A stretch of 64,000 nucleotides of DNA from contig JAUNJJ010000006.1 in assembly GCA_030533325.1 (NCBI GenBank), positions 17,560-81,559 of the forward strand, in the 5' to 3' direction. Source of the DNA: Oscillospiraceae bacterium. Lineage in GTDB: Bacteria; Bacillota; Clostridia; Oscillospirales; Ruminococcaceae. Of this stretch, positions 17,358 to 26,207 are shown in pieces. The notes under the pieces were generated by a model, which saw nothing but the letters and a program-made list of their open reading frames with translations, had not been told where the DNA came from and made no database searches. Numbering within the stretch: position 1 is the stretch's first letter; every line of letters starts with the position of its first letter. Both the position numbers and the translations under genes were made by a program.

Positions 17358-18710
17358 TTATCTGTTTTCTATATCTGTATATTCACGCTTTCCGGCAACA
17401 GCCTTATAAGCAGGTCTTATTATACGTCCGCCTGTCATCATTTCTTCCATACGATGAGCAGACCATCCTGCCATTCTTGCCACTGCAAAGAGAGGTGTGA
17501 ACAGATCATGCGGAATGCCAAGCATCTTATAAACAAAACCTGAATAAAGATCAACATTGGCACAGATTGTCTTGCCTTCACCCTTAATCTCGCGGAATAC
17601 CTGAGGCGTAAGTCTTTCGATAGCATCAATAAGCATGAATTCCTTTTCAAATTCAGTACCCTGTGCAAGTTCAAAAGCCTTTCTCTTCAGAATAACAGCT
17701 CTTGGGTCTGAAAGTGTATATACTGCATGTCCCATACCATAAATGAGTCCGCTTCCGTCGTTTGTTTCCCTGAGAATTGTTTTTCTGATATAATTCGATA
17801 CTTCAGTATCATCTTCCCAGTTTGAAATATTGTTTCTGAAGTCATCCATCATCTGGGCAACCTTAATGTTGGCACCGCCGTGCTTGGGTCCTTTAAGGGA
17901 ACCTATTGCAGCAGCATAGGCAGAATAAGCATCAGTACCTGATGATGTGAGCACACGGCATGTGAATGTGGAATTGTTTCCGCCGCCGTGTTCAGCGTGG
18001 ATCATAAGAAGGATATCGAGGAGATGCGCTTCCTCAGGAGTATATTCCCTGTCTCTTCTGAGAAGTGAAAGAATAGTCTGAGCTGTTCCCTCTTCATTTC
18101 TGCACGGATGGATAATCATACTCTTGTTATAGTAATGTCTCTGCTGAACCTGATATGCAAAAGTCATAATAACAGGCAGTTTGGCAATGAGATTAACCGC
18201 CTTGTTCATTTCTGACTCAAGACTTGTATCCTCACCGTTATCATCATATGAATAAAGAGCAAGAACCGAACGTGACATCTTGTTCATGATATTTCTTGAA
18301 GGGGCCTTGAGTATCATATCCTCTGCAAAGTTATCAGGAAGTTCTCTGCTTTCGGCAAGATATTTTCGGAATGATTCCAGTTCTGTCTTTGACGGAAGGT
18401 TTCCGAAAAGGAGAAGGTATACAACTTCTTCAAAACCGTAACGACCTTCTTTTTCAACATTTGAAACAAGATCATTGATATTGTATCCTCTGTAAATAAG
18501 TTCACCCGGAATAGGTTCAACTTCGCCTTCATTCATAAGATATCCGTGTACGTTGCAAATCTTGGTAATACCTGCTGTAACACCCGTACCGTCTGACTTT
18601 CTTAAACCTCTCTTAACATGAAATTTTTCATAAAGAGAAGGATCAACAGCAGAATATTCCTTTAATTTATTGCATAAACTTCCAACAGAAGAAAATTCTT
18701 TTCTGTTCAT
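17358..18710 (-). CDS. gltA: Citrate synthase
   Basis: 450 residues from the ATG at 18710; AGAGAGG lies 9 nt upstream, whereas the in-frame ATG at 18719 abuts it. Condenses oxaloacetate and acetyl-CoA to citrate, supplying 2-oxoglutarate and glutamate in an anaerobe. Active-site regions are present: AEHGGGNNSTF, GPKHGGAN with catalytic His, MGHAVYT with the second His, and ANVDLYSG carrying the catalytic Asp. It is monocistronic with its own promoter and hairpin. Substrate preference (citrate versus 2-methylcitrate) cannot be excluded by motif alone. Confidence 0.93.
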   Translation of the reverse strand: MNRKEFSSVGSLCNKLKEYSAVDPSLYEKFHVKRGLRKSDGTGVTAGITKICNVHGYLMNEGEVEPIPGELIYRGYNINDLVSNVEKEGRYGFEEVVYLLLFGNLPSKTELESFRKYLAESRELPDNFAEDMILKAPSRNIMNKMSRSVLALYSYDDNGEDTSLESEMNKAVNLIAKLPVIMTFAYQVQQRHYYNKSMIIHPCRNEEGTAQTILSLLRRDREYTPEEAHLLDILLMIHAEHGGGNNSTFTCRVLTSSGTDAYSAYAAAIGSLKGPKHGGANIKVAQMMDDFRNNISNWEDDTEVSNYIRKTILRETNDGSGLIYGMGHAVYTLSDPRAVILKRKAFELAQGTEFEKEFMLIDAIERLTPQVFREIKGEGKTICANVDLYSGFVYKMLGIPHDLFTPLFAVARMAGWSAHRMEEMMTGGRIIRPAYKAVAGKREYTDIENR

Positions 18711-18746
18711 AAAACTCATCCTCTCTGCATTTATTTTATACTTATA

Positions 18747-18776
18747 ATTGTACACCATTTATAGCTGTAATGTCAA
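18747..18776 (-). promoter_or_regulatory. Promoter of citrate synthase
   Basis: On the minus strand TTGACA (18776-18771), 18-nt spacer, TACAAT (18752-18747), 37 nt before the start codon. Confidence 0.7.
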
Positions 18777-18865
18777 TATAACACAAAACACTTACACGTA
18801 TTCCACTTTTTACAGAGACTTATGGCAATGATTTTTGGAACACTCTACAAAATAACCGGAAAGGT

Positions 18866-18880
18866 ATGATGACAAGTTGA
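18866..18880 (+). other. Possible four-codon leader overlapping a TTG start
   Basis: GGAAAGG is followed at once by ATG ATG ACA AGT TGA; the TGA overlaps the TTG start of the SpoIID-like gene by two bases (TTGA). Termination-reinitiation would explain how a TTG 13 nt from the ribosome site is used. No direct evidence of translation. Confidence 0.3.
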
Positions 18881-19914
18881 GTTACATATTAAAAATATCC
18901 GCTGTTTTCGCATTGTCAGTAATAGGTATTCCTGCACTTTCGCTCAGCAATATGCCTGACATACAGAACGTAACATGTTCTGTGTCTGAAACAAAATCTG
19001 ACACTGAAACACCTGAGACAGACCAGTCTTCTCCTGATTCCTCTGAAGAGCAGTTTTTCTCCGTGCTTGATATAAAAAGCGGACAATTTACAGAAATCCC
19101 TGTCAGAGAATATATAATCGGTGCAGTATGTGCGGAAATGCCGGCAACATTCTGCGAAGAAGCACTTAAAGCCCAGGCTGTAGCCTCACATACATACGCA
19201 CTATATCAGAAAATGCACAGCCAGAACGACAGTTCACTTAAGGATGCGGATTTTTCCGACGACCCTTCAAAGTACCAGGCATTTTTCACCAGCAGTGAGA
19301 TAAAGGAATATTACGGAGACAACTACGAAGAGTACTACGGAAAAGTCTCAGCCGCTGTAGATGAAGTATGTGACCTGATACTTGTGTACGAGGACGAGCC
19401 GATAGTAGCTGCTTTTCATTCCATGTCATCCGGAACTACCGAAAGTGCGGAAAACATATGGGGAGTAAATCTCAGCTACCTTGTTCCATGTGACAGCAGC
19501 AGTGATAAAAATGCTCCGGGATTTGAAGAGGAATATATCTTTACGCCCGAAGAGATAAAGGCACGAATCTCTTCAAAATATGAAGATGCAGAATTTTCTT
19601 CAGACACAAAAGAGTGGTTTTCAGAAATTCAGAGAAGCAGTTCCGGTACAGTGACGAATTTAAAAGCCGGCAGCGTACAAATTACAGGAATGGAGTTTCG
19701 CGACCTGTTGTCCGTACGCTCCGCTGTTTTCGATATCTGTCTGACAAATGACAATAAATTCTCCATAACAACACGCGGATACGGGCACGGGGTGGGAATG
19801 AGTCAGTACGGAGCAAATTCCATGGCTCTTGAAGGGAAAACATACGAACAAATTCTTAAGCATTATTACAAAGACGTGTCCATAAAAACTGTGCAAAACA
19901 ACAGCTTTTGTTAA
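18877..19914 (+). CDS. SpoIID/LytB-domain peptidoglycan lytic transglycosylase
   Basis: 345 residues starting at TTG. N-terminal signal/anchor (about 1-25), a Ser/Thr/Glu-rich spacer, then the SpoIID domain (about 65-335) with the family landmarks VREYIIGAVCAEMPATF (catalytic Glu in CAEMP), AQAVASHTYAL, FHSMSSGTTES and the closing GYGHGVGMSQYGAN. SpoIID cleaves glycan strands stripped of stem peptides during engulfment; related LytB-domain proteins also act in vegetative cells. No other sporulation genes are nearby, so its process is uncertain. The start is inferred from the only frame-compatible codon near GGAAAGG. Confidence 0.9.
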   Translation: MSYILKISAVFALSVIGIPALSLSNMPDIQNVTCSVSETKSDTETPETDQSSPDSSEEQFFSVLDIKSGQFTEIPVREYIIGAVCAEMPATFCEEALKAQAVASHTYALYQKMHSQNDSSLKDADFSDDPSKYQAFFTSSEIKEYYGDNYEEYYGKVSAAVDEVCDLILVYEDEPIVAAFHSMSSGTTESAENIWGVNLSYLVPCDSSSDKNAPGFEEEYIFTPEEIKARISSKYEDAEFSSDTKEWFSEIQRSSSGTVTNLKAGSVQITGMEFRDLLSVRSAVFDICLTNDNKFSITTRGYGHGVGMSQYGANSMALEGKTYEQILKHYYKDVSIKTVQNNSFC

Positions 19915-19954
19915 ATCCACATTTATTTTCTCCACTTTTTGTTCAGAATATGAG

Positions 19955-19984
19955 TTGATATGCATAACAAATTTGTGATACAAT
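19955..19984 (+). promoter_or_regulatory. Promoter of the xylanase-esterase gene
   Basis: TTGATA (19955-19960), 18 nt, TGA-TACAAT (19979-19984, extended -10), giving a leader of about 78 nt. Confidence 0.62.
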
Positions 19985-20068
19985 TGTAATACATAAAACA
20001 TACAAAAAAATATAAATATTCATTTTCATTCTACACAAATTTTTATCTCTCATAACAGGAGGATTGCT

Positions 20069-23000
20069 ATGTATAATTTTAAAAAAGCATGTGCTGCACT
20101 CTCGGCAATAGCAGTTACTGCTTGTACACTCAGTGCTTTTCCTGAGTCATCAGTTCAGCAGCTCAGTGCAGAAGCTGTCTGTGTAGCAAACAACTTTGAC
20201 GTCGAATACGAAGGCTGGTGCAATGCCGGTGATCTGACAGAACTTACAGCCGACGAGCAGAACCCGCATAACGGAACAAGAAGCATGCGTGTTTCAAATC
20301 GTCTTACACCTGAGGACGGTGCAAGTTCAGCAAAGGGTCTGTGGCTCTGGGGCGGAAGAAACTATAGTTACAGTGTTTTCGTTAAGCACAGCAGCGGAAA
20401 CCTCGAAAACTTCAGGCTCTCCATGTCTTATCTTCTTTCTGACGGAGAAACCTGGGAAGATACAGTAATCGCTGAAGGTTCAGCATCATCAGGTCAGTGG
20501 ACAGAGCTCGAAGGAAAGTTCAGAGCTCCTGAAGGTGCTTCAGAATTTATTGTAAAGATTACAACAGACAGCACATGTGATTTCTGGTTCGATGACTTCA
20601 CAGTTGAAGGAAAAAAATACAGCAGCAGTGTTGTTTCAGCTGCAGGAAACGGTCTTAAGGATGAATTTGCCAACTACTTCAGAGTTGGTAATATTCTCAA
20701 CGGCGGTACAGTTAAGAACTCAACTATCACAGCAGAGTATCTGAAAGACTTCAACAGTATCGAATGCGAAAACGAAACAAAGCCTGATGCAACGCTCGTA
20801 AAGAACGGAAGTACAGACACAAATATCAATGTATCACTCAACAGCTGTGCTGCCATTGCAGACTGGTGTTCAAAGAACGGAATGGGCTTCCGTGGTCATA
20901 CTCTTGTATGGCACAGTCAGACACCGCAGTGGTTCTTCAAGCAGGGATTCAATGACAGCGGAGCATGGGTAAGCAAGGATGTAATGAACAAGCGTCTTGA
21001 AAGCTATATCAAGAATATGTTCAATGCTTTCAAAACACAGTATCCGAACCTCAACCTGTATGCATACGACGTTGCCAACGAATGTATGAATGACAGCAAC
21101 GGCGGACCAAGAACAGGCGGTTACGGTAACGGAGCCTCACCATGGACACAGGTTTACGGAGACAACAGCTTTATTGAACTGGCGTTCAAATATGCAAGAC
21201 AGTATGCACCTGCAGGCTGTGACCTCTACTACAACGACTATAACGAATACATGGCTAACGGTAAGAAGCAGGCTATCATGGCACTTGCAAAGGATCTCTA
21301 CGGAAAGGGTCTCCTTGACGGTGTGGGTATGCAGTCACACGTACCTGCCAACGCGACAGGCTTTGCAGGCACAGTGGATTACCTTCAGGCGATGGATGAC
21401 TATCTTGCAATCGGATGTGACGTTCAGGTCACAGAACTTGATATTTCACTTGAAAACGGTAAATATTCACTTCAGGATCAGGCAACCAAGTACAAGGCCA
21501 TTTACCAGCATGCTGTTGATCACAACAAGGCAAACAAAGCCGGTCAGGGTAAGGTAACACTTGTACAGGTATGGGGTCCTAACGACGCAAACTCATGGCT
21601 TAGTGCAGGTTCCAACGCACTTCTCTTCGACAGTAACCATCAGCCTAAGCTTGCATATAACGAACTCATCAAGCTTCTCCCGCAGTCAGAATGGGGCGAC
21701 GGAAACAACCCTGTTTACGGCGGTGGCGGAGAACCAGCCAAACCGGCTGAACCTGATGCAAACGGATATTACTATCATTATGATATGGAAAGTGATATCA
21801 GTGCATTCGAAGCACGCGGCGGCTGTACTATAGGACCAAGCGGAAGATTCCCTTACAAGGGAAGCGAAGCTCTTGTAATTTCAGAACGTTCGGATGCATG
21901 GAACGGTGCCCAGCTTTCACTCAGCACTACAACATTTGTACCGGGTAACGAATATTCATTCAGTGCTTGTTTTGCTGAACTTGACGGTCCTGATGCATGT
22001 GAATTCAAGATGACGCTTCAGTATGACCTCAACGGTGAAACAAACTATGACATGGTCGCTCAGACAAGTGCAAACAACGGCGAATATGTTCAGCTTGCAA
22101 ATACAAACTACAAGATTCCTGAGGGTGCTTCAAACCTTACACTTGTATTTGAAACAACAGAAGAAACATGCAATTTCTACATTGACGAAGTAATAATTGC
22201 GGTAGCAGGAACAAAGATTGACGGACCGACTTCAACAGTTGTTCCGACAACAAAGATTAAAGGAGACCTTGACTTTGACAGCAAAATTACAGTAGCAGAC
22301 CTTGTTCTTCTCAAGAGCGGACTTATTGAAGGCTTTAAGAACAAATCAGCTCAGACAAACGGAGACGTTGACAAGAGCACAGAGACAAACGCTGCAGATG
22401 CTCTCAACCTTCAGAAGTATCTCCTTGGTGCTATCAGCGAATTCCCGGACAATACTCCTCCGGAGCCTGAAAAGAAACCTATGCGTACAATTTCAGAATA
22501 CACACCTACAGTAAAGGTTTCAGAATTTGAAACAGCAGATTCAAAGCAGGAAAAAGCAGGTGTTCAGTACGGTACTGTTAAGGCAGGCACATACTACTCG
22601 ACAACATGTAACCGCAACAAGCCATACAACATTCTTCTCCCTGCAAACTACTCAACAGACAAGCAGTACCCTGTACTCTATGTAATGCACGGATACTGGG
22701 AAAACCAGGACAGAATGATTATCAAGGGCAACGATACAATGTACACCCGTCAGATTATCGGAAACGCTATTGCTGACGGAAGTGCAGAAGATATGATTGT
22801 TGTATTCCCTTACATCTACTCCAGTGCTACTCAGGAAAACTGTTCAGCAATGGACGATGCAAACAATGCAGCTTATGACAACTTCATTAATGACCTCACA
22901 AAGGATCTCATGCCTCACATTGAAAAGACATACAGTGTAAAGACAGGCAGAGAAAACACTGCCATTACAGGCTTCTCAATGGGCGGACGCGAAGCCCTCC

Positions 23001-23290
23001 TCATCGGAATGAAGCGTCCTGACCTCTTCGGTTATGTCGGTGCTATCTGTCCTGCACCTGGTGTTACAGGTTCATTCAAGTGGAACTCTGAAGAAGAAGC
23101 ACCATCACTTCTCTTCATCACAGCCGGAAGCAACGATACAATCGTTTACTCAAACCCTGAAAATTACCACAACAACTTCACAAAGAACGGTGTGCCTCAT
23201 ATCTGGCACTATGTAAACGGCGGATACCACGGCGACAACAGTATCCACGCACATATCTACAACTTTGTAAGAGCAGTATTCAAAGCATAA
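20069..23290 (+). CDS. Cellulosomal bifunctional xylanase/esterase: CBM22-GH10-CBM22-dockerin-CE1
   Basis: 1073 residues. Signal peptide (1-35), CBM22 (about 40-182), GH10 xylanase (about 195-545) with acid/base E338 (VANE) and nucleophile E456 (VTELD), second CBM22 (about 566-715), dockerin (about 728-795) with two imperfect F-hand repeats (GDLDFDSKITVADLV and GDVDKSTETNAADAL), and a CE1 esterase (about 810-1073) with nucleophile S970 in GFSMGG and likely His H1054. It cleaves xylan backbones and removes feruloyl or acetyl side groups, docked to a scaffoldin by the internal dockerin. Which ester is cut is not decided by the motifs. AGGAGG precedes the ATG. Codon use looks more biased than in neighbouring genes, suggesting high expression. 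Confidence 0.96.
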   Translation: MYNFKKACAALSAIAVTACTLSAFPESSVQQLSAEAVCVANNFDVEYEGWCNAGDLTELTADEQNPHNGTRSMRVSNRLTPEDGASSAKGLWLWGGRNYSYSVFVKHSSGNLENFRLSMSYLLSDGETWEDTVIAEGSASSGQWTELEGKFRAPEGASEFIVKITTDSTCDFWFDDFTVEGKKYSSSVVSAAGNGLKDEFANYFRVGNILNGGTVKNSTITAEYLKDFNSIECENETKPDATLVKNGSTDTNINVSLNSCAAIADWCSKNGMGFRGHTLVWHSQTPQWFFKQGFNDSGAWVSKDVMNKRLESYIKNMFNAFKTQYPNLNLYAYDVANECMNDSNGGPRTGGYGNGASPWTQVYGDNSFIELAFKYARQYAPAGCDLYYNDYNEYMANGKKQAIMALAKDLYGKGLLDGVGMQSHVPANATGFAGTVDYLQAMDDYLAIGCDVQVTELDISLENGKYSLQDQATKYKAIYQHAVDHNKANKAGQGKVTLVQVWGPNDANSWLSAGSNALLFDSNHQPKLAYNELIKLLPQSEWGDGNNPVYGGGGEPAKPAEPDANGYYYHYDMESDISAFEARGGCTIGPSGRFPYKGSEALVISERSDAWNGAQLSLSTTTFVPGNEYSFSACFAELDGPDACEFKMTLQYDLNGETNYDMVAQTSANNGEYVQLANTNYKIPEGASNLTLVFETTEETCNFYIDEVIIAVAGTKIDGPTSTVVPTTKIKGDLDFDSKITVADLVLLKSGLIEGFKNKSAQTNGDVDKSTETNAADALNLQKYLLGAISEFPDNTPPEPEKKPMRTISEYTPTVKVSEFETADSKQEKAGVQYGTVKAGTYYSTTCNRNKPYNILLPANYSTDKQYPVLYVMHGYWENQDRMIIKGNDTMYTRQIIGNAIADGSAEDMIVVFPYIYSSATQENCSAMDDANNAAYDNFINDLTKDLMPHIEKTYSVKTGRENTAITGFSMGGREALLIGMKRPDLFGYVGAICPAPGVTGSFKWNSEEEAPSLLFITAGSNDTIVYSNPENYHNNFTKNGVPHIWHYVNGGYHGDNSIHAHIYNFVRAVFKA

Positions 23291-23307
23291 TATTTTTCCC
23301 ACAGACC

Positions 23308-23347
23308 CCCGTACAGCAGAGTAAGATTTGCTGTACGGGATTGTTTT
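23308..23347 (+). terminator. Intrinsic terminator after xylanase gene
   Basis: CCCGTACAGCA / TGCTGTACGGG stem, 10-nt loop, short T-rich tail. Confidence 0.82.
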
Positions 23348-23448
23348 GTGGTTTCAAAAATGATTTTATAAGAAAAAACGGTTAAAAGCTGTTTTCGTGA
23401 CAATAATTTATTGGTTTTACCAGATATTTATCAGATTACAGTATTTTC

Positions 23449-23478
23449 TTGACAAATCAGAAACAAATGTAGTAGAAT
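23449..23478 (+). promoter_or_regulatory. Promoter of the NPCBM-dockerin / scaffoldin operon
   Basis: TTGACA (23449-23454), 18-nt spacer, TAGAAT (23473-23478), 36 nt before the TTG start. Confidence 0.7.
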
Positions 23479-23514
23479 AATCTTAAAATATTTTTATGAT
23501 AAGGTGTGATAATT

Positions 23515-26184
23515 TTGAATTTATTCAGGAAAAAATTATTAGGTGTTATGGCTTTCAGTCTCGCTGCCGGTATGACATTTACTGGAACAATGTCAGCATA
23601 TACTCCCTTAGATTACAACAGCATATCTGCTGTGGAAGCTTCTGCTTCATCGGAACTTCTTAGTTCTGCAACAGGAAATACACGCTGCAAAATATACAAC
23701 AATGAAACAGAAACCTTCAATATGAACGGAAGAACCTATTCACAGGGTGTAGTTATGGGGGACGGTTCATATAACGACGGTGCAGAAATTACATTTGACG
23801 TATCAAATCTGAGCTCTGTTACTTTTTCACTCGGACATGTAGATAATACAAGCTCCAGTTCCACTGAAATCACTATATATCTCGACGGGACAGTAGAAGA
23901 CATAATAACTCTTACACAAAATGAACCTATAGTTGAAGGATACTCCGTCAACGTTTCAGAAGCTTCAACTATGCGTATAGTAAGAACTGGCGATTATTCA
24001 AAATACGCTCTTGCGGATATATCGGCAGATTCTGAAAGTGTTAAGACGTACACTTCTCCGGAATATAAAACATCAGCTTCATTTGTTGACAGCATATATG
24101 ACAGCTACCGCTGCGAAAAGTATGATGGAACCAACGCTGAAAATTCATTCCGTATGCAGGGAAGAACATACAGCAGCGGTATTGTTATGGGCGACGGCAG
24201 CTATAATGACAATGCTGCTCTTTCAATCAATGTAGAAAACGTAAATAATATATCCATGACTCTCGGTCATGTTGACAACAGCCAGCTGTCAAATACTGAA
24301 GTCTCAGTTTATCTTGACAATGTTCTCGAAGACAGACTGGTTCTCACTCCGAACGAACCTCTTCAGGAATATAAACTGGATGTCTCAGGTGCATCCACAC
24401 TCCGTATTGTCCGCGACGGAAATTATTCAAAATACGCTCTCGCAGATATTTGCTTTGATGATGTTTCACCGGAGATTACATATCAGACACCTCAGTACAA
24501 AACATCATCTTCCTTTGTAAAGGATATCTACAACAGCTACAGAACAAGTGTATTTGACGGATCTTCCTCGGCTCTCTCATTTAACATGAACGGAAGATCA
24601 TATTATCAGGGCATTGTCATGGGGGATGGTTCATACAATGAAAATGCAGCATTTTCACTTAACGTTGAAAATCTGAAAACTGTTTCTTTTGATTTAGGGC
24701 ATGTAGATAACAGCAGATCAGACGAAGCTGTTTTTACAGTCTATCTTGACAATGAACCGGTTGACAAATTCAAACTGACTCAGAATCAGCCAATAAGAGA
24801 AGATTACAGTATTGACGTTTCAGCGGCAAAAGTACTCCGTATAGAACGTGACGGCAGTTACTCTCAGTATGCTTTGGGAAATATAGAAACAGAGGAACTG
24901 GTTCCGAAAAATTCATACAGCATTCCTGAATATAAAAACTCTGCTTCTTTTGTCGGAAGTCTGTATGACACCTACCGCACCAAAACATATGACGGCATCA
25001 GCAGTGCTATCAGTTTCAATATGCAGGGACGTACATATTATCAGGGACTGATACTCGGTGACGGATCATATAATGAAGGTGCTGCTGCATCATTCAATGT
25101 AGAAAATCTTAAAACAATCACATTTGATCTGGGTCACGTTGACAATTCCAGAACATCATCTGCTAATCTATATATATATCTGGACGGCGAACAGGAAAGA
25201 ACTATTGAACTCTCCTATCAGAAACCAATAGAAACAATTACTGTTGATGTTTCATCTGCAAAAACCATGCGTGTTTATCGTGATGAAAGCTATTCACAGT
25301 ATGCACTGGGAAATATCATAGCTGATGAACTTGCTCCGAAAAATTCATACAGTGTCCCTGAACAGGAATCTGCAAAGAAATTAGTTGCTTCAAACTATGA
25401 TTCTTTCCGCACGGAATTCTACACTGACACAGACCAGTTTACAAAATTCACCATGAACGGTCAGGATTATACTCTTGGATTTATAATGGGGGACGGATCA
25501 TACAATGAAGGGGCCGGCGTATCTTTTAACGTTGAAAAGCTTGATGCTGTAACCTTCAGTCTTGGTCTTATCAGCGAAAAGCAGAATGCTGAAGAAACTT
25601 TGTCCATATACAAAGACGGCGAACTGAGTGACGAAATACTCCTTACTCCTGAAAATATAGTAAAATTAAAGAATTATACCATTGACACAGCAGGAGTTTC
25701 AACTATCCGTTTTTACAAGAATAAAGGATACACAAAATATGGTATCGTAGATCTGAGCGTTACCCCTGCTTCACAGACACCTTCGACACCTGTTACAACA
25801 CCGGCAGTTACAGCTGCGCCTCCGGTTTCATCAGTAACTTCCGAAGCACCTGTAACAACAGCGGTTTCTTCAGTAACCTCCGAAGCTCCGGCAACTTCAG
25901 CTGTTACATCTGTAACAACAGCCCAAACAACTAATGTTGTAACTACTGCGGTTTCAGCTGTTACAACAACTGTTCAGACCCCTGCCGGAGGAAGCGGTGA
26001 TGCGAACGGCGACGGAAAAATCACAACTTCAGATGTAAGATGCATTCTTCAGTATCTTGTAGGCTCATACAAACTTTCAGATGAAACTCTCAAAGCCGCT
26101 GATGTTGACGGAAACGGTTCTGTAAACAGCGCTGATGCATTAAAACTTCTCAGAAAGATTGCCGGCGTTACAGAGACAGAATAA
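23515..26184 (+). CDS. Dockerin protein with five tandem NPCBM-like modules, no catalytic domain
   Basis: 889 residues from the TTG at 23515, chosen because AAGGTG lies 8 nt upstream and a signal peptide (MNLFRKKLLG...) follows directly; the GTG at 23506 overlaps that site. Five repeats of about 125 residues (about 47-172, 187-313, 332-459, 477-603, 619-749) share F.MNGR.Y.QG..MGDGSYN, an LGHVDNS strand and a closing D.SKYAL.DI, matching NPCBM-type (galactose-binding-like) modules. Repeat 5 is the most divergent and has lost the LGHVDN motif. A Thr/Ser/Pro linker (750-825) leads to a C-terminal dockerin with two F-hands (GDANGDGKITTSDV and ADVDGNGSVNSADAL). Probably a carbohydrate-targeting subunit of the cellulosome. 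The ligand is unknown. Confidence 0.88.
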   Translation: MNLFRKKLLGVMAFSLAAGMTFTGTMSAYTPLDYNSISAVEASASSELLSSATGNTRCKIYNNETETFNMNGRTYSQGVVMGDGSYNDGAEITFDVSNLSSVTFSLGHVDNTSSSSTEITIYLDGTVEDIITLTQNEPIVEGYSVNVSEASTMRIVRTGDYSKYALADISADSESVKTYTSPEYKTSASFVDSIYDSYRCEKYDGTNAENSFRMQGRTYSSGIVMGDGSYNDNAALSINVENVNNISMTLGHVDNSQLSNTEVSVYLDNVLEDRLVLTPNEPLQEYKLDVSGASTLRIVRDGNYSKYALADICFDDVSPEITYQTPQYKTSSSFVKDIYNSYRTSVFDGSSSALSFNMNGRSYYQGIVMGDGSYNENAAFSLNVENLKTVSFDLGHVDNSRSDEAVFTVYLDNEPVDKFKLTQNQPIREDYSIDVSAAKVLRIERDGSYSQYALGNIETEELVPKNSYSIPEYKNSASFVGSLYDTYRTKTYDGISSAISFNMQGRTYYQGLILGDGSYNEGAAASFNVENLKTITFDLGHVDNSRTSSANLYIYLDGEQERTIELSYQKPIETITVDVSSAKTMRVYRDESYSQYALGNIIADELAPKNSYSVPEQESAKKLVASNYDSFRTEFYTDTDQFTKFTMNGQDYTLGFIMGDGSYNEGAGVSFNVEKLDAVTFSLGLISEKQNAEETLSIYKDGELSDEILLTPENIVKLKNYTIDTAGVSTIRFYKNKGYTKYGIVDLSVTPASQTPSTPVTTPAVTAAPPVSSVTSEAPVTTAVSSVTSEAPATSAVTSVTTAQTTNVVTTAVSAVTTTVQTPAGGSGDANGDGKITTSDVRCILQYLVGSYKLSDETLKAADVDGNGSVNSADALKLLRKIAGVTETE

Positions 26185-26207
26185 CAGCAGTATAAGGAGA
26201 ATCCGTA

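Noticed and set aside
21090..21557. 155-residue overlapping frame within the xylanase gene
   Set aside because: Frame-shifted shadow of the GH10 domain; Thr/Gln-rich, without start signals.
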